A DNA stretch of 64,000 bases from Rhodocytophaga aerolata (GTDB lineage Bacteria > Bacteroidota > Bacteroidia > Cytophagales > 172606-1), in the NCBI RefSeq assembly GCF_030503435.1, contig NZ_JAUKPO010000003.1, positions 310,001-374,000 on the forward strand, read 5' to 3'. This document shows positions 53,511 to 61,303 of the stretch, piece after piece; the first letter of the stretch is position 1, and each line of letters begins with the position of its first letter. The translations under genes were made by a program, and so were the position numbers. The notes beneath the pieces are model-generated. The model was not told the origin of the DNA. It saw only the letters and a program-made list of their open reading frames with translations, and searched no databases.

Positions 53511-53575
53511 TAAATTAGACGAGTCTAAACTTTATAATTTTTTTAGACTCGTCTAATTTAGACTCGTCTAATTTA
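53511..53575. repeat. Three copies of a palindromic 19-mer at the end of the TPR gene
   Basis: TTTAGACTCGTCTAATTTA occurs at 53542-53560 and, overlapping by four bases, at 53557-53575. Its reverse complement occurs at 53511-53529. Each contains TTAGAC..GTCTAA. The inverted copies can form a 19-bp stem with a 12-base loop; the third copy includes the TPR stop codon. Confidence 0.75.
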
Positions 53576-55397
53576 TAGAATCTCCTCGTAAGTGCCTGAA
53601 TCTCTTGCGTGATTCGGCAACGTAGATACTTCCCGGATACTTGGTCAGGTGATTTTGATAGAGTTCCATAGCTTTTTCTTTATCCCCTAATTTTTCCTCA
53701 TACAGTTTTGCCATCAAGAAATGGGCATCATCTCCCAATATATCTAGGCCATAGCTGGCCACAATTTTTTCTAAATTTTCTATGGCTTTTTGATTCTCAT
53801 TTTCTTTTATATAAATCTGCGCCTTTTGCCATAGTATCTCATCAGTCAAACTATGGTTTGGATATTTTTCCATCATTTGTTCCAAAAGTTGCAAAGCTTC
53901 CTGGTTCTTATTTTGAAAAAGCATCAATTCTATGGAAGCATATTCTTTCATTGCCTCACCGGTTGTATCCATTGCGGTGTTGTCTTGAATGAGCAAACTC
54001 AAATCCATGGCATCGTTGGCAATTTCTCTGGAAGTAGCCATTTTCAAAATATCCAGATGTCCTTGTGCCAATTCAAATTCTCCTTTGTAATAGGATAATT
54101 TGGCATTTTTTAACTTTGCCTCGTAGCCTATGGGCTGCTCTTTATTGCTTTTTTCTACCTGTGAGTAAAGTAACGTAGCTTCCCAGGGTTCATTTTTCAA
54201 TAAATAAATATCCCCCATGTCTAACTTGCATTTCGCAGTTAAGTCACCTTCTGTCCGGGCAATTTTTACAGCTTCATTCAAATAATTTAGTCCTTCTTCT
54301 TTTTGATCCAGGTAGAATGCATGTAGCAAACCCATACTTCTTAACGCTTCTGCTGTTTGGGGAGTTTTGCCTAATTCTGCTATAAGCTTTTGATAATCAG
54401 CAATTAACGATACTATATTTTCTGTGTTTATCGGATAGGTTTGCTTTACTAGTTCTTCCTTTGATAAAATCAGGTATCTTCTGGCTGTAGGATAGGTGCT
54501 GCTTCTTGGGTATTCTTTCACTAAATATTCAAAAATATTACTAGCACTTTTATAATCTTTATTCTGTAAACTGATCAATCCGATTTCCATCACTTTTGCG
54601 CCTTCTAATTTTAATCGTTTATCCAGTGACCTTGCTTGAAAAAATGCTTTGGTGAATTCTTTTTGCTGTATATAATACCAAATCAATAAGTCGCTATAAA
54701 CACTCTGCCCTGGATCTTTCTGAATTTTTGCTATAAGTATTTGCTCAAATTTTTCAAGATCTTCTTGTTTTGTAAGGTTATCCTGCAAAATGTTTTGTAA
54801 ACCACTCAAATTACTTTTATTCTCCGCTGCTATGTTGATATATTCTTCTACCATCTTTACAGTTTCATTTTTCAATCTGTAAATGTTAGCTAACTGAATG
54901 GCAAATGCAGTTTCTTTACCACTTCTGTTTCTTGCTTCCTGGTATGTTTTCTCTGCCCAATCTATCTTTTCATTTTCCATAAAATAACTTGCCATCTGTT
55001 CTGTTCTTGCAGAATCCGATACTGTTTCATTTATGAATTTCACTCCTGTTTTACTTGCTTCTTCTACTTTATTTTGGTTCTCCAGAAGTATGATGTATTC
55101 TGCTTTATAGGCTATATTTTCTGGCTTATTTTTTATAAGCTTTTTAATATATTTTTCTGCTTCACCTCCTTCTTTTAATCTTTGCAATGTCTGGATATAA
55201 TTTTTATAGACATACTTTTCATTGTCTTCTTTCTTGATTAGTTTCTGGTATATTGATTTTGCCTTGTCATATTCTTTTTGCTCGAAATACTGATTCGCCA
55301 GTTGAATATCTTGTTGCTGGGCAAACACCCCTATGGGCATAATCAACATTACCCCCACCGCACACTTTTTCAGTTTAATGAATCTGGGTTTTCTCAT
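53568..55397 (-). CDS. Exported tetratricopeptide-repeat protein
   Basis: 609 residues with a signal peptide (CAVGVMLIMPIGVFA, then QQQ). About twelve TPR-like helical pairs cover the rest, e.g. ANQYFEQKEYDKAKSIYQKLI, ISLQNKDYKSASNIFEYLVKEYP, KLYEEKLGDKEKAMELYQNHLTKYPGS. The last units resemble the BamD/YbgF-type outer-membrane TPRs. It probably scaffolds a periplasmic complex. The partner is unknown. It flanks the origin on the left and reads away from it. Confidence 0.85.
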   Translation of the reverse strand: MRKPRFIKLKKCAVGVMLIMPIGVFAQQQDIQLANQYFEQKEYDKAKSIYQKLIKKEDNEKYVYKNYIQTLQRLKEGGEAEKYIKKLIKNKPENIAYKAEYIILLENQNKVEEASKTGVKFINETVSDSARTEQMASYFMENEKIDWAEKTYQEARNRSGKETAFAIQLANIYRLKNETVKMVEEYINIAAENKSNLSGLQNILQDNLTKQEDLEKFEQILIAKIQKDPGQSVYSDLLIWYYIQQKEFTKAFFQARSLDKRLKLEGAKVMEIGLISLQNKDYKSASNIFEYLVKEYPRSSTYPTARRYLILSKEELVKQTYPINTENIVSLIADYQKLIAELGKTPQTAEALRSMGLLHAFYLDQKEEGLNYLNEAVKIARTEGDLTAKCKLDMGDIYLLKNEPWEATLLYSQVEKSNKEQPIGYEAKLKNAKLSYYKGEFELAQGHLDILKMATSREIANDAMDLSLLIQDNTAMDTTGEAMKEYASIELMLFQNKNQEALQLLEQMMEKYPNHSLTDEILWQKAQIYIKENENQKAIENLEKIVASYGLDILGDDAHFLMAKLYEEKLGDKEKAMELYQNHLTKYPGSIYVAESRKRFRHLRGDSIN

Positions 55398-55399
55398 AT

Positions 55400-55870
55400 G
55401 GCTCTTTATTTAAGTTTCTTTTACTTTTCTTTCTCTTTCTTTTAATAATTTTTCTTTTTTATATATAACAGTTTTTATTATTAGTGTGTGGATACTGTGG
55501 ATAAATTTTTTCTTTTTATTATTTGCTTTTGATGTTTGTGGATATTTATCCACTTGTCCACAGAGTTATCCACATTTTTGCTTCTGATTTTCTGTTTGTT
55601 ATATTCTCCCGTCCACTTGTCCACATTTCCAAGATTGTGGTTAACTTTTAGAGCTTTTCTATTTTTTGTGTTGTGGATAAAGTAGTTTACAGATTGTGTA
55701 TTTGTATAGGCTAACTGGTTAAGAGTTGGATTTTTTAGTTATATACACATTCTTCCTTTTTCTACGCCCTGTTTCTCTTTATAAAACCATGTGTTGTCTA
55801 CTGGGTTTTTAGACATATCCACAAAGTTATCCACATTTTTATTGAAGTTTTTTAATATCAAATTGACCTT
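55400..55870. other. Probable chromosomal replication origin (oriC)
   Basis: Eleven DnaA-box-like 9-mers lie within 350 bases. Four are perfect TTATCCACA: 55496-55504 and 55672-55680 on the minus strand, 55566-55574 and 55827-55835 on the plus strand. Seven have one mismatch: 55487-55495, 55537-55545, 55546-55554, 55554-55562, 55617-55625, 55636-55644, 55815-55823. A T-rich tract at 55405-55483 is a candidate unwinding element. No protein is encoded here. mnmG and parS-like sites lie nearby, as at many origins. dnaA itself is not in the window. Confidence 0.82.
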
Positions 55871-55877
55871 TTCATAT

Positions 55878-57485
55878 TTAAAAGGAAAAATCTTGTCCTG
55901 TTTGTTCCCAGTTTTGTTTTAGAGGGATTTCGTTTTTGTTATATAGTATACGTTCAGGAAGAATTTTTTCTGTAAAGTTTCCTTGATCCCAACGTCCGTT
56001 CCCATTGCTATCTATAATAACCCGTAGAAAATAGGTACCAGCTTGCAGATAATTGAAACTGTAGGTGCTTATGTTCCGCTGTTCTTCTACTACGTCATAA
56101 TTCGCATTAAGTAACTGGATAATAAAATTTTTTTCTCTCGTATTTATCATTCCACTTATTGTTCCATACTCCTCTATGTCCTTCAACTCATGGTCAGTCA
56201 CAATATGTTTGTTGGTATCATTCTCCACACTAAAAAAAGTTTCTTCCGGAATTTCCACTCTGGTTAGTTTCGAAGTTGGAATCTGTTTTTCAATTTTGAG
56301 TTGCGTCCGGCTTTCATTCCAGGCAAAATCTTTAGTTTCATCTAGTGGAACAGGAGTGATTGTATCTGCCAAAACCTGGATTTTCCCTAAGTCATATGTC
56401 CGGACTGGTTTTGTGAATGCAATTTCATAGGAAAGATTACCGGTGATTTTGTCTCCACCTTTAGGATCTGTATCTACTTTAAAAGGCCGGACTCTAGGTT
56501 TGGTTTTCCCTGCTGCGTTAAACTTTATTTTTGTCTCAGTCTGTAGAATATTTTGTGCAGAATCCTGAGCAGTTATTTGCACAGCAATGCTATCGGTTGT
56601 TTGAAAGGTATTGTATACTTGAATAAATTTATTCTTCTCAATCTGAAAATAAATTTCTTGATTTTCCTTCTCTACATTTGCATTGATTAACCCTTCGTTC
56701 AGTTCTATGGTATAAATATCTGTATCTGCACTTCCCCTAAGTATTTTTGGTTTTTCGTTATCTATTATAGTAACATTAAATTCTAACGAATCTATATTCG
56801 TTGTTAAAGCCAGCGAATCTGGTAAAAAAGCAATTTTTTCTTTAGCTCCTTCATATTTCAAATTGTTATTATAATCCACCAACGCATAGATATTATAAAT
56901 TCCTCCTTTTAAATTTTCTACTAAATATTTTCCTTGCTTATCAGTTTTTGTAAAGTAGTAGGGTGGATGTTTGGTAATGACTGATGTATCGTTATATTGG
57001 TATAACATAACCAGTGCATTTTCTACAGGTTTATTTGTCAGAAGATCTTTAACCGAGCCATTAATGTATAGGGAATCGATTGTATTTCCTGTACTGAAAA
57101 CTATCTTTTCATTTTCTGCAATATTTTTCTCTGTTATATCTTTTATGGCCTTTCTGAAATTCAATGTATAGGTAGTATTTGGCGAAAAGCTTTTATCAAA
57201 TTTTAAACTTACGCGGTTCTTTTTAACTTCAAATTCATAATTGCCTTCTATTCTTGGAGTTATAAGCAATTCTTGCTTAATATTTTCCAGCGTAATTGCT
57301 TCATCAAACAGCATTTCGACTATTTTGCCATTATAGTTGGTAGATTTTTGAGCTGGTATCGTAGAGATAACTTTTGGCGCAAGTTCATCTTTCTCACCAC
57401 CTGTTGGAGGAGAAACACTTGCACACCTATGAAGTAATGTAATTGATAGTATCAGTACACTTAAGATAATTATTAATTGTTTCAT
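55878..57485 (-). CDS. Ig-like domain lipoprotein
   Basis: 535 residues. The N-terminus MKQLIIILSVLILSITLLHRC suggests a lipoprotein (Cys21, loose lipobox), followed by SVSPPTGGEKDELAPKVIST, a start common to a Bacteroidota family of surface lipoproteins. The N-terminal SbsA/Big-5 Ig-like domain lies at about 35-130 (TIPAQKSTNYNGKIVEMLFDEAIT). A carboxypeptidase-regulatory-like beta-sandwich follows at about 135-220 (VKDLLTNKPVENALVMLYQYN). The C-terminus has RVIIDSNGNGRWDQGNF. Function unknown, probably envelope-associated. Right neighbour of the origin, transcribed towards it. Confidence 0.8.
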   Translation of the reverse strand: MKQLIIILSVLILSITLLHRCASVSPPTGGEKDELAPKVISTIPAQKSTNYNGKIVEMLFDEAITLENIKQELLITPRIEGNYEFEVKKNRVSLKFDKSFSPNTTYTLNFRKAIKDITEKNIAENEKIVFSTGNTIDSLYINGSVKDLLTNKPVENALVMLYQYNDTSVITKHPPYYFTKTDKQGKYLVENLKGGIYNIYALVDYNNNLKYEGAKEKIAFLPDSLALTTNIDSLEFNVTIIDNEKPKILRGSADTDIYTIELNEGLINANVEKENQEIYFQIEKNKFIQVYNTFQTTDSIAVQITAQDSAQNILQTETKIKFNAAGKTKPRVRPFKVDTDPKGGDKITGNLSYEIAFTKPVRTYDLGKIQVLADTITPVPLDETKDFAWNESRTQLKIEKQIPTSKLTRVEIPEETFFSVENDTNKHIVTDHELKDIEEYGTISGMINTREKNFIIQLLNANYDVVEEQRNISTYSFNYLQAGTYFLRVIIDSNGNGRWDQGNFTEKILPERILYNKNEIPLKQNWEQTGQDFSF

Positions 57486-57509
57486 ATTCAGTAATTTAGC
57501 GAAAAATGA

Positions 57510-57545
57510 ATAACCCTCACAATTTATTATAATTGTGAGGGTTAT
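57510..57545 (-). terminator. Terminator after the methyltransferase gene
   Basis: Perfect 15-bp stem ATAACCCTCACAATT (57510-57524) with its complement (57531-57545), 6-base loop. On the minus strand it is followed by CATTTTTCG. It lies 25 bases after the methyltransferase stop and before the Ig-like gene. Confidence 0.85.
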
Positions 57546-57569
57546 CTACTTAGTAGATGCTAGTTTGCT

Positions 57570-58496
57570 TTATTTGGAAAATATATACGTTAAACTTGAA
57601 TAATTATTGTCATTTTGTTCTGCCCATTTATTAGATTTATAGCCTTCTGTTATCGCTTCTAGAAAATTAATTTGCTTGTACTTATTTTTTGTACTTAACA
57701 AACTAATATAGTATGCATCAAACTTCATTGGTATTATTTCCACAAGCCTTACCCCATAATTACTCATTAATGATTCCAACGTTTTTTTTGTAAAATGATA
57801 CAGATGCTTAGGTATATCGTATGCTGCCCAATAGTTTTTATACAGCTGTGCATCATATGAACCTATATTCGGGACAGCTATAACTACTTTTGCATCTGTC
57901 GTCATCATACTCACTATTTTCTCAACCGTTTTATTGAGTTCATGAATGTGTTCTAATACATGCCAAAGGGTTATAATATCAAATTTTTCATTTGGAAAAG
58001 ATGTTAGAAAATCTTTTTCAATGGGAACATTTAACCGGTTATATGCTATAGTGCGGGCTCCTTCATCAGGTTCAATACCTTTCGTTTGCCATCCCTGTTT
58101 TTGACAGTGTTCTAAAAAAACACCTGTGCCACATCCAATATCTAGCAACTTACCTTTTTCATGCAAGCGGTTTACCAACTTTACTTTATCTGCTACTGTC
58201 TTTTTCCTTACCAGGTGATACACCTTATTAATGATTCCTTTATTTGTATCTGTATGTGATATATAATTTGCTGACTGATAATATTTTCCTATCTGCTTTT
58301 CATTAGGTCGTGGATTTGTATATACAAAATTACAGCTTGCACATTGAACTAAAGTAAACTCTTCACCACTTACAGAATGATCTTTACAAATAAGATAGGG
58401 TTTACTTATTCTATACCCGCATACTGGACAGGCCTCAACTTTTTCTAAAGTCACTTGCAATCTATTCGGTTTGATTTGTATGAAATTATCGGCCAA
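57570..58496 (-). CDS. Class I SAM-dependent methyltransferase with N-terminal zinc ribbon
   Basis: 308 residues. The N-terminal zinc-ribbon-like part has four Cys (CPVCGY and CASCNFVYTNPRP). The SAM-binding core begins GKLLDIGCGTGVFLEHCQKQGWQTKGIEPDEGA, then FDIITLWHVLEHIHE and VVIAVPNIGSYDAQLYKNYWAAYDIPKHLYHFTKKTL. The pattern is that of Methyltransf_23 proteins in envelope and nucleotide-sugar clusters; the substrate is unknown. It starts with TTG at 58496, overlapping the mnmG stop by 11 bases; in-frame TTG or GTG codons about a dozen residues later are alternatives. Translationally coupled to mnmG. Confidence 0.82.
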   Translation of the reverse strand: MADNFIQIKPNRLQVTLEKVEACPVCGYRISKPYLICKDHSVSGEEFTLVQCASCNFVYTNPRPNEKQIGKYYQSANYISHTDTNKGIINKVYHLVRKKTVADKVKLVNRLHEKGKLLDIGCGTGVFLEHCQKQGWQTKGIEPDEGARTIAYNRLNVPIEKDFLTSFPNEKFDIITLWHVLEHIHELNKTVEKIVSMMTTDAKVVIAVPNIGSYDAQLYKNYWAAYDIPKHLYHFTKKTLESLMSNYGVRLVEIIPMKFDAYYISLLSTKNKYKQINFLEAITEGYKSNKWAEQNDNNYSSLTYIFSK

Positions 58497-60351
58497 TGTA
58501 TACCATTAATATTGAAATATCTGCCGGCGAAACGCCACTTATTCTGGATGCTTGACCAATCGTTTTTGGTTTTACTTTTTTTAATTTTTCCCTTCCTTCC
58601 TTCGACATAGCCACCAACATATCATAGTTTAAGGTTTCACTTATTCTTAGATCCTCTAGGTTGCCAATTTTATCTGCCATTTTTTGTTCTTTCTCTACAT
58701 AATGTTCGTATTTGATATTAATTTCTACCTGATTTCTGATCTCCTCTGAATATATAGCCAGACTTGCTTTTGTTTCCGGAGTGAAATTATATATATCATT
58801 TATAGAGATATCTGGCCTTTTTAACAAATTATAGATACTGGTTTTCTCTTTAATGGGAGCGCTATTTAATTGCTCCAAATGCGGGTTTATATACTCTGGA
58901 GACACTTTCCATTTTTTTACCTCATCTAACAATTCCGCTGTTTGTTGTTTCTTTATATGAAGTAATTTTATACGGTCTTCGTCAGCTAATCCAAGAGCGT
59001 ATCCCTTTTCTGTCAACCGGATATCTGCGTTATCTTGTCTCAACAATATGCGGTATTCAGCTCTGGAAGTAAACATCCGGTAAGGTTCATCTGTACCTTT
59101 GTTGATTAAATCATCTATTAAAACTCCGATATAGGCTTCAGATCTTTTTAATATAAATTCTTCTTTTCCTTTAACCTTATTATGAGCATTTATCCCTGCC
59201 ATTAATCCTTGACATGCCGCTTCTTCATATCCTGTAGTGCCATTTATTTGGCCCGCAAAATATAAATTTTGTATTAGTTTCGTCTCCAAACTTAAATTTA
59301 GTTGGGTAGGAGGGAAGTAGTCATACTCAATAGCATAGCCAGGCCTAAACATGCGAACATTTTCAAAACCCGGAATTTTTGATAAAGCCCTATATTGAAC
59401 ATCTTCCGGCAAGGATGTAGAGAAGCCATTTACATATATTTCAACTGTATTCCATCCTTCGGGTTCTACAAATATTTGATGGCGGTCTTTATCTGCAAAT
59501 CTATTTATTTTATCCTCTACTGAAGGACAATATCTTGGACCTAATCCTTTTATTCTTCCTGCAAACATGGGTGATTTTTCAAACCCGGTTTTCAGTATTT
59601 CATGTACCTTTTGGTTTGTATAGGTGATATAGCAGCTTCTTTGTTTGGTTAATGGTTCCGTGAGAGTGTAAGAAAATTTCCCTGGGTGTAGATCCCCTTT
59701 TTGTTCTTCCATTTTTGTGTAATCCAGGCTTCGGCCATCTACTCGTGGAGGTGTTCCGGTTTTCATTCTCCCAGCTTCAAATCCCATTTTTATTAATTGT
59801 TCGGTTATTCCTTTAGCTGCTTTTTCTGCTGTTCTTCCGCCTCCAAAATTTTTTTCTCCAATGTGAATTAAACCATTGAGAAATGTTCCATTTGTTAGTA
59901 CTACTGCTTTACCTCTTATCTCTATATCCAAACCAGTTTTAACACCCACTACTTTTCCTTTTTCTACTATCAACCCTTTCACCATATCTTGCCAGAAATC
60001 AATATTCGTGTTTTGCTCCAATACCGATCTCCATTCTTCAGCAAATTTCATACGGTCACTTTGTGCTCTAGGGCTCCACATGGCAGGGCCTTTAGACGAA
60101 TTCAGCATTCTGAATTGTATCATCGTTTTGTCAGTTACAATTCCTGACATTCCTCCTAGTGCATCAATTTCTCTTACAATTTGACCTTTTGCCACTCCTC
60201 CCATAGCTGGGTTGCAAGACATTTGAGCAATCGTTTGCATATTCATAGTTATGAGCATTACGCTAGATCCCATAGTTGCTGCTGCGTGTGCTGCTTCACA
60301 ACCTGCATGTCCCGCTCCAACTACAATAACATCATATTCTTTAAACATCAT
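58486..60351 (-). CDS. mnmG: tRNA uridine-34 carboxymethylaminomethyl modification enzyme MnmG (GidA)
   Basis: 621 residues. FAD-binding VIVVGAGHAGCEAAHAAATMG, CNPAMGGVAKGQIVREIDALGG, RMLNSSKGPAMWSPRAQSDR, GTFLNGLIHIGEKNFGGGR, catalytic Cys in PRYCPSVEDKI, QINGTTGYEEAACQGLMAGINA, and the C-terminal helical GidA-associated domain. With MnmE it modifies the wobble uridine of several tRNAs. Often beside oriC in bacteria, which supports the origin call. Two adjacent ATG codons (60351 and 60348) can start it. Confidence 0.96.
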   Translation of the reverse strand: MMFKEYDVIVVGAGHAGCEAAHAAATMGSSVMLITMNMQTIAQMSCNPAMGGVAKGQIVREIDALGGMSGIVTDKTMIQFRMLNSSKGPAMWSPRAQSDRMKFAEEWRSVLEQNTNIDFWQDMVKGLIVEKGKVVGVKTGLDIEIRGKAVVLTNGTFLNGLIHIGEKNFGGGRTAEKAAKGITEQLIKMGFEAGRMKTGTPPRVDGRSLDYTKMEEQKGDLHPGKFSYTLTEPLTKQRSCYITYTNQKVHEILKTGFEKSPMFAGRIKGLGPRYCPSVEDKINRFADKDRHQIFVEPEGWNTVEIYVNGFSTSLPEDVQYRALSKIPGFENVRMFRPGYAIEYDYFPPTQLNLSLETKLIQNLYFAGQINGTTGYEEAACQGLMAGINAHNKVKGKEEFILKRSEAYIGVLIDDLINKGTDEPYRMFTSRAEYRILLRQDNADIRLTEKGYALGLADEDRIKLLHIKKQQTAELLDEVKKWKVSPEYINPHLEQLNSAPIKEKTSIYNLLKRPDISINDIYNFTPETKASLAIYSEEIRNQVEINIKYEHYVEKEQKMADKIGNLEDLRISETLNYDMLVAMSKEGREKLKKVKPKTIGQASRISGVSPADISILMVYIGR

Positions 60352-60365
60352 ATTTTTATTCGTTT

Positions 60366-60381
60366 TGTTCCACGTGAAACC
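60366..60381. promoter_or_regulatory. parS-like ParB-binding site 1
   Basis: TGTTCCACGTGAAACC matches the 16-bp parS consensus TGTTTCACGTGAAACA at 14 positions, with the CACGTG core intact. It lies 15 bases upstream of mnmG. Confidence 0.75.
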
Positions 60382-60404
60382 TTTTAATTAGTATATCGCA
60401 GTTT

Positions 60405-60420
60405 TGTTTCACGTGGAACG
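60405..60420. promoter_or_regulatory. parS-like ParB-binding site 2
   Basis: TGTTTCACGTGGAACG, 14 of 16 to the parS consensus, starts 39 bases from site 1 and overlaps the ybeY stop codon. The two sites are near mirror images of each other. parA and parB are not in the window. Confidence 0.75.
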
Positions 60421-60846
60421 TACTGTAAAATCAATCAAAGATAAATAATAATTTTCCTTTAGCCGAATTTGAGCAATTTCACTATCTGAATGATCATTAT
60501 ACCCAAGTAGGTGAAGTAAGCCATGGACCATAACCCGGAAAAGTTCAAAGTCAAAAGTAGAATTAAACTTAGTTGCATTATCAGTTATACGGTCAATACT
60601 GATAAAAATGTCACCTTCTAAAAGTTCAGATGAAGAATTATCAAAGGTGATAACATCTGTGAAATAATTATGGTTTAAATATTTAGTATTAATTTCTAAT
60701 AAATAAGCATCAGAACAAAAAATGTAATTAAGGGTTAAAAGAGAATGCTGTTCATAAATGATGACGGACTTCAACCATTTACGAACAGCATTTTTATTTT
60801 TTAACTGAAAAGTAATATCTTCAGAAAAGAAATGAATAGATGCCAT
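60409..60846 (-). CDS. ybeY: Endoribonuclease YbeY (rRNA maturation)
   Basis: 145 residues. The zinc-binding signature HGLLHLLGYNDH lies near the C-terminus, and LNHNYFTDVITFDNSSSELLEGDIFIS is the second family motif. It trims 16S rRNA ends and takes part in ribosome quality control. It starts by a TAATG overlap with the upstream anti-sigma-like gene, so the two are translated together. The end overlaps a parS-like site. Confidence 0.93.
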   Translation of the reverse strand: MASIHFFSEDITFQLKNKNAVRKWLKSVIIYEQHSLLTLNYIFCSDAYLLEINTKYLNHNYFTDVITFDNSSSELLEGDIFISIDRITDNATKFNSTFDFELFRVMVHGLLHLLGYNDHSDSEIAQIRLKENYYLSLIDFTVRST

Positions 60847-61247
60847 TAATCAAAATAAAAAACCAACTCAACTTTTCTGCCATTATCAGTAAAATGAACT
60901 TCATCAGACAAATGCTTCATTAAGAATATGCCGCGTCCACCTGGTTTATCAATATTTTCGGGTAGGGTAGGATCAGAAAGATTGGTAAAGTCAAATCCGG
61001 GACCTTGATCTTCCACTACAAAACGAACTTCGTTTTCTTTTAGAATTAAGGATAAATTTACATTTTTAGTTTTGTCTTCCTTGTTCCCATGTTTGATAGC
61101 ATTGTTGACAGATTCAGTAACAGCAATCATAATATTACCATAGATATCATCATCAATGTTGTAAATATCTTTCGTATTATCAATAAAACTTTCAATAATC
61201 CGGATATTCTCCATGAGAGAAGGAATTTGTATATTAATAGACTCCAT
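60846..61247 (-). CDS. RsbW-like serine/threonine kinase / anti-sigma factor ATPase
   Basis: 133 residues, a single HATPase_c domain of the SpoIIAB/RsbW type. The N box MIAVTESVNNAIKHGN, G1 VEDQGPGFDF and G2 PGGRGIFLMKHLSDEV are all present, so ATP binding is expected. Such proteins phosphorylate anti-anti-sigma partners or bind sigma factors. No partner gene is visible. It lies upstream of ybeY with a one-base overlap. Confidence 0.88.
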   Translation of the reverse strand: MESINIQIPSLMENIRIIESFIDNTKDIYNIDDDIYGNIMIAVTESVNNAIKHGNKEDKTKNVNLSLILKENEVRFVVEDQGPGFDFTNLSDPTLPENIDKPGGRGIFLMKHLSDEVHFTDNGRKVELVFYFD

Positions 61248-61303
61248 TAGTTACAATAATTATTCTTATAAATCATAATTGAAAAGCAAGCAAATATAAG
61301 GGT

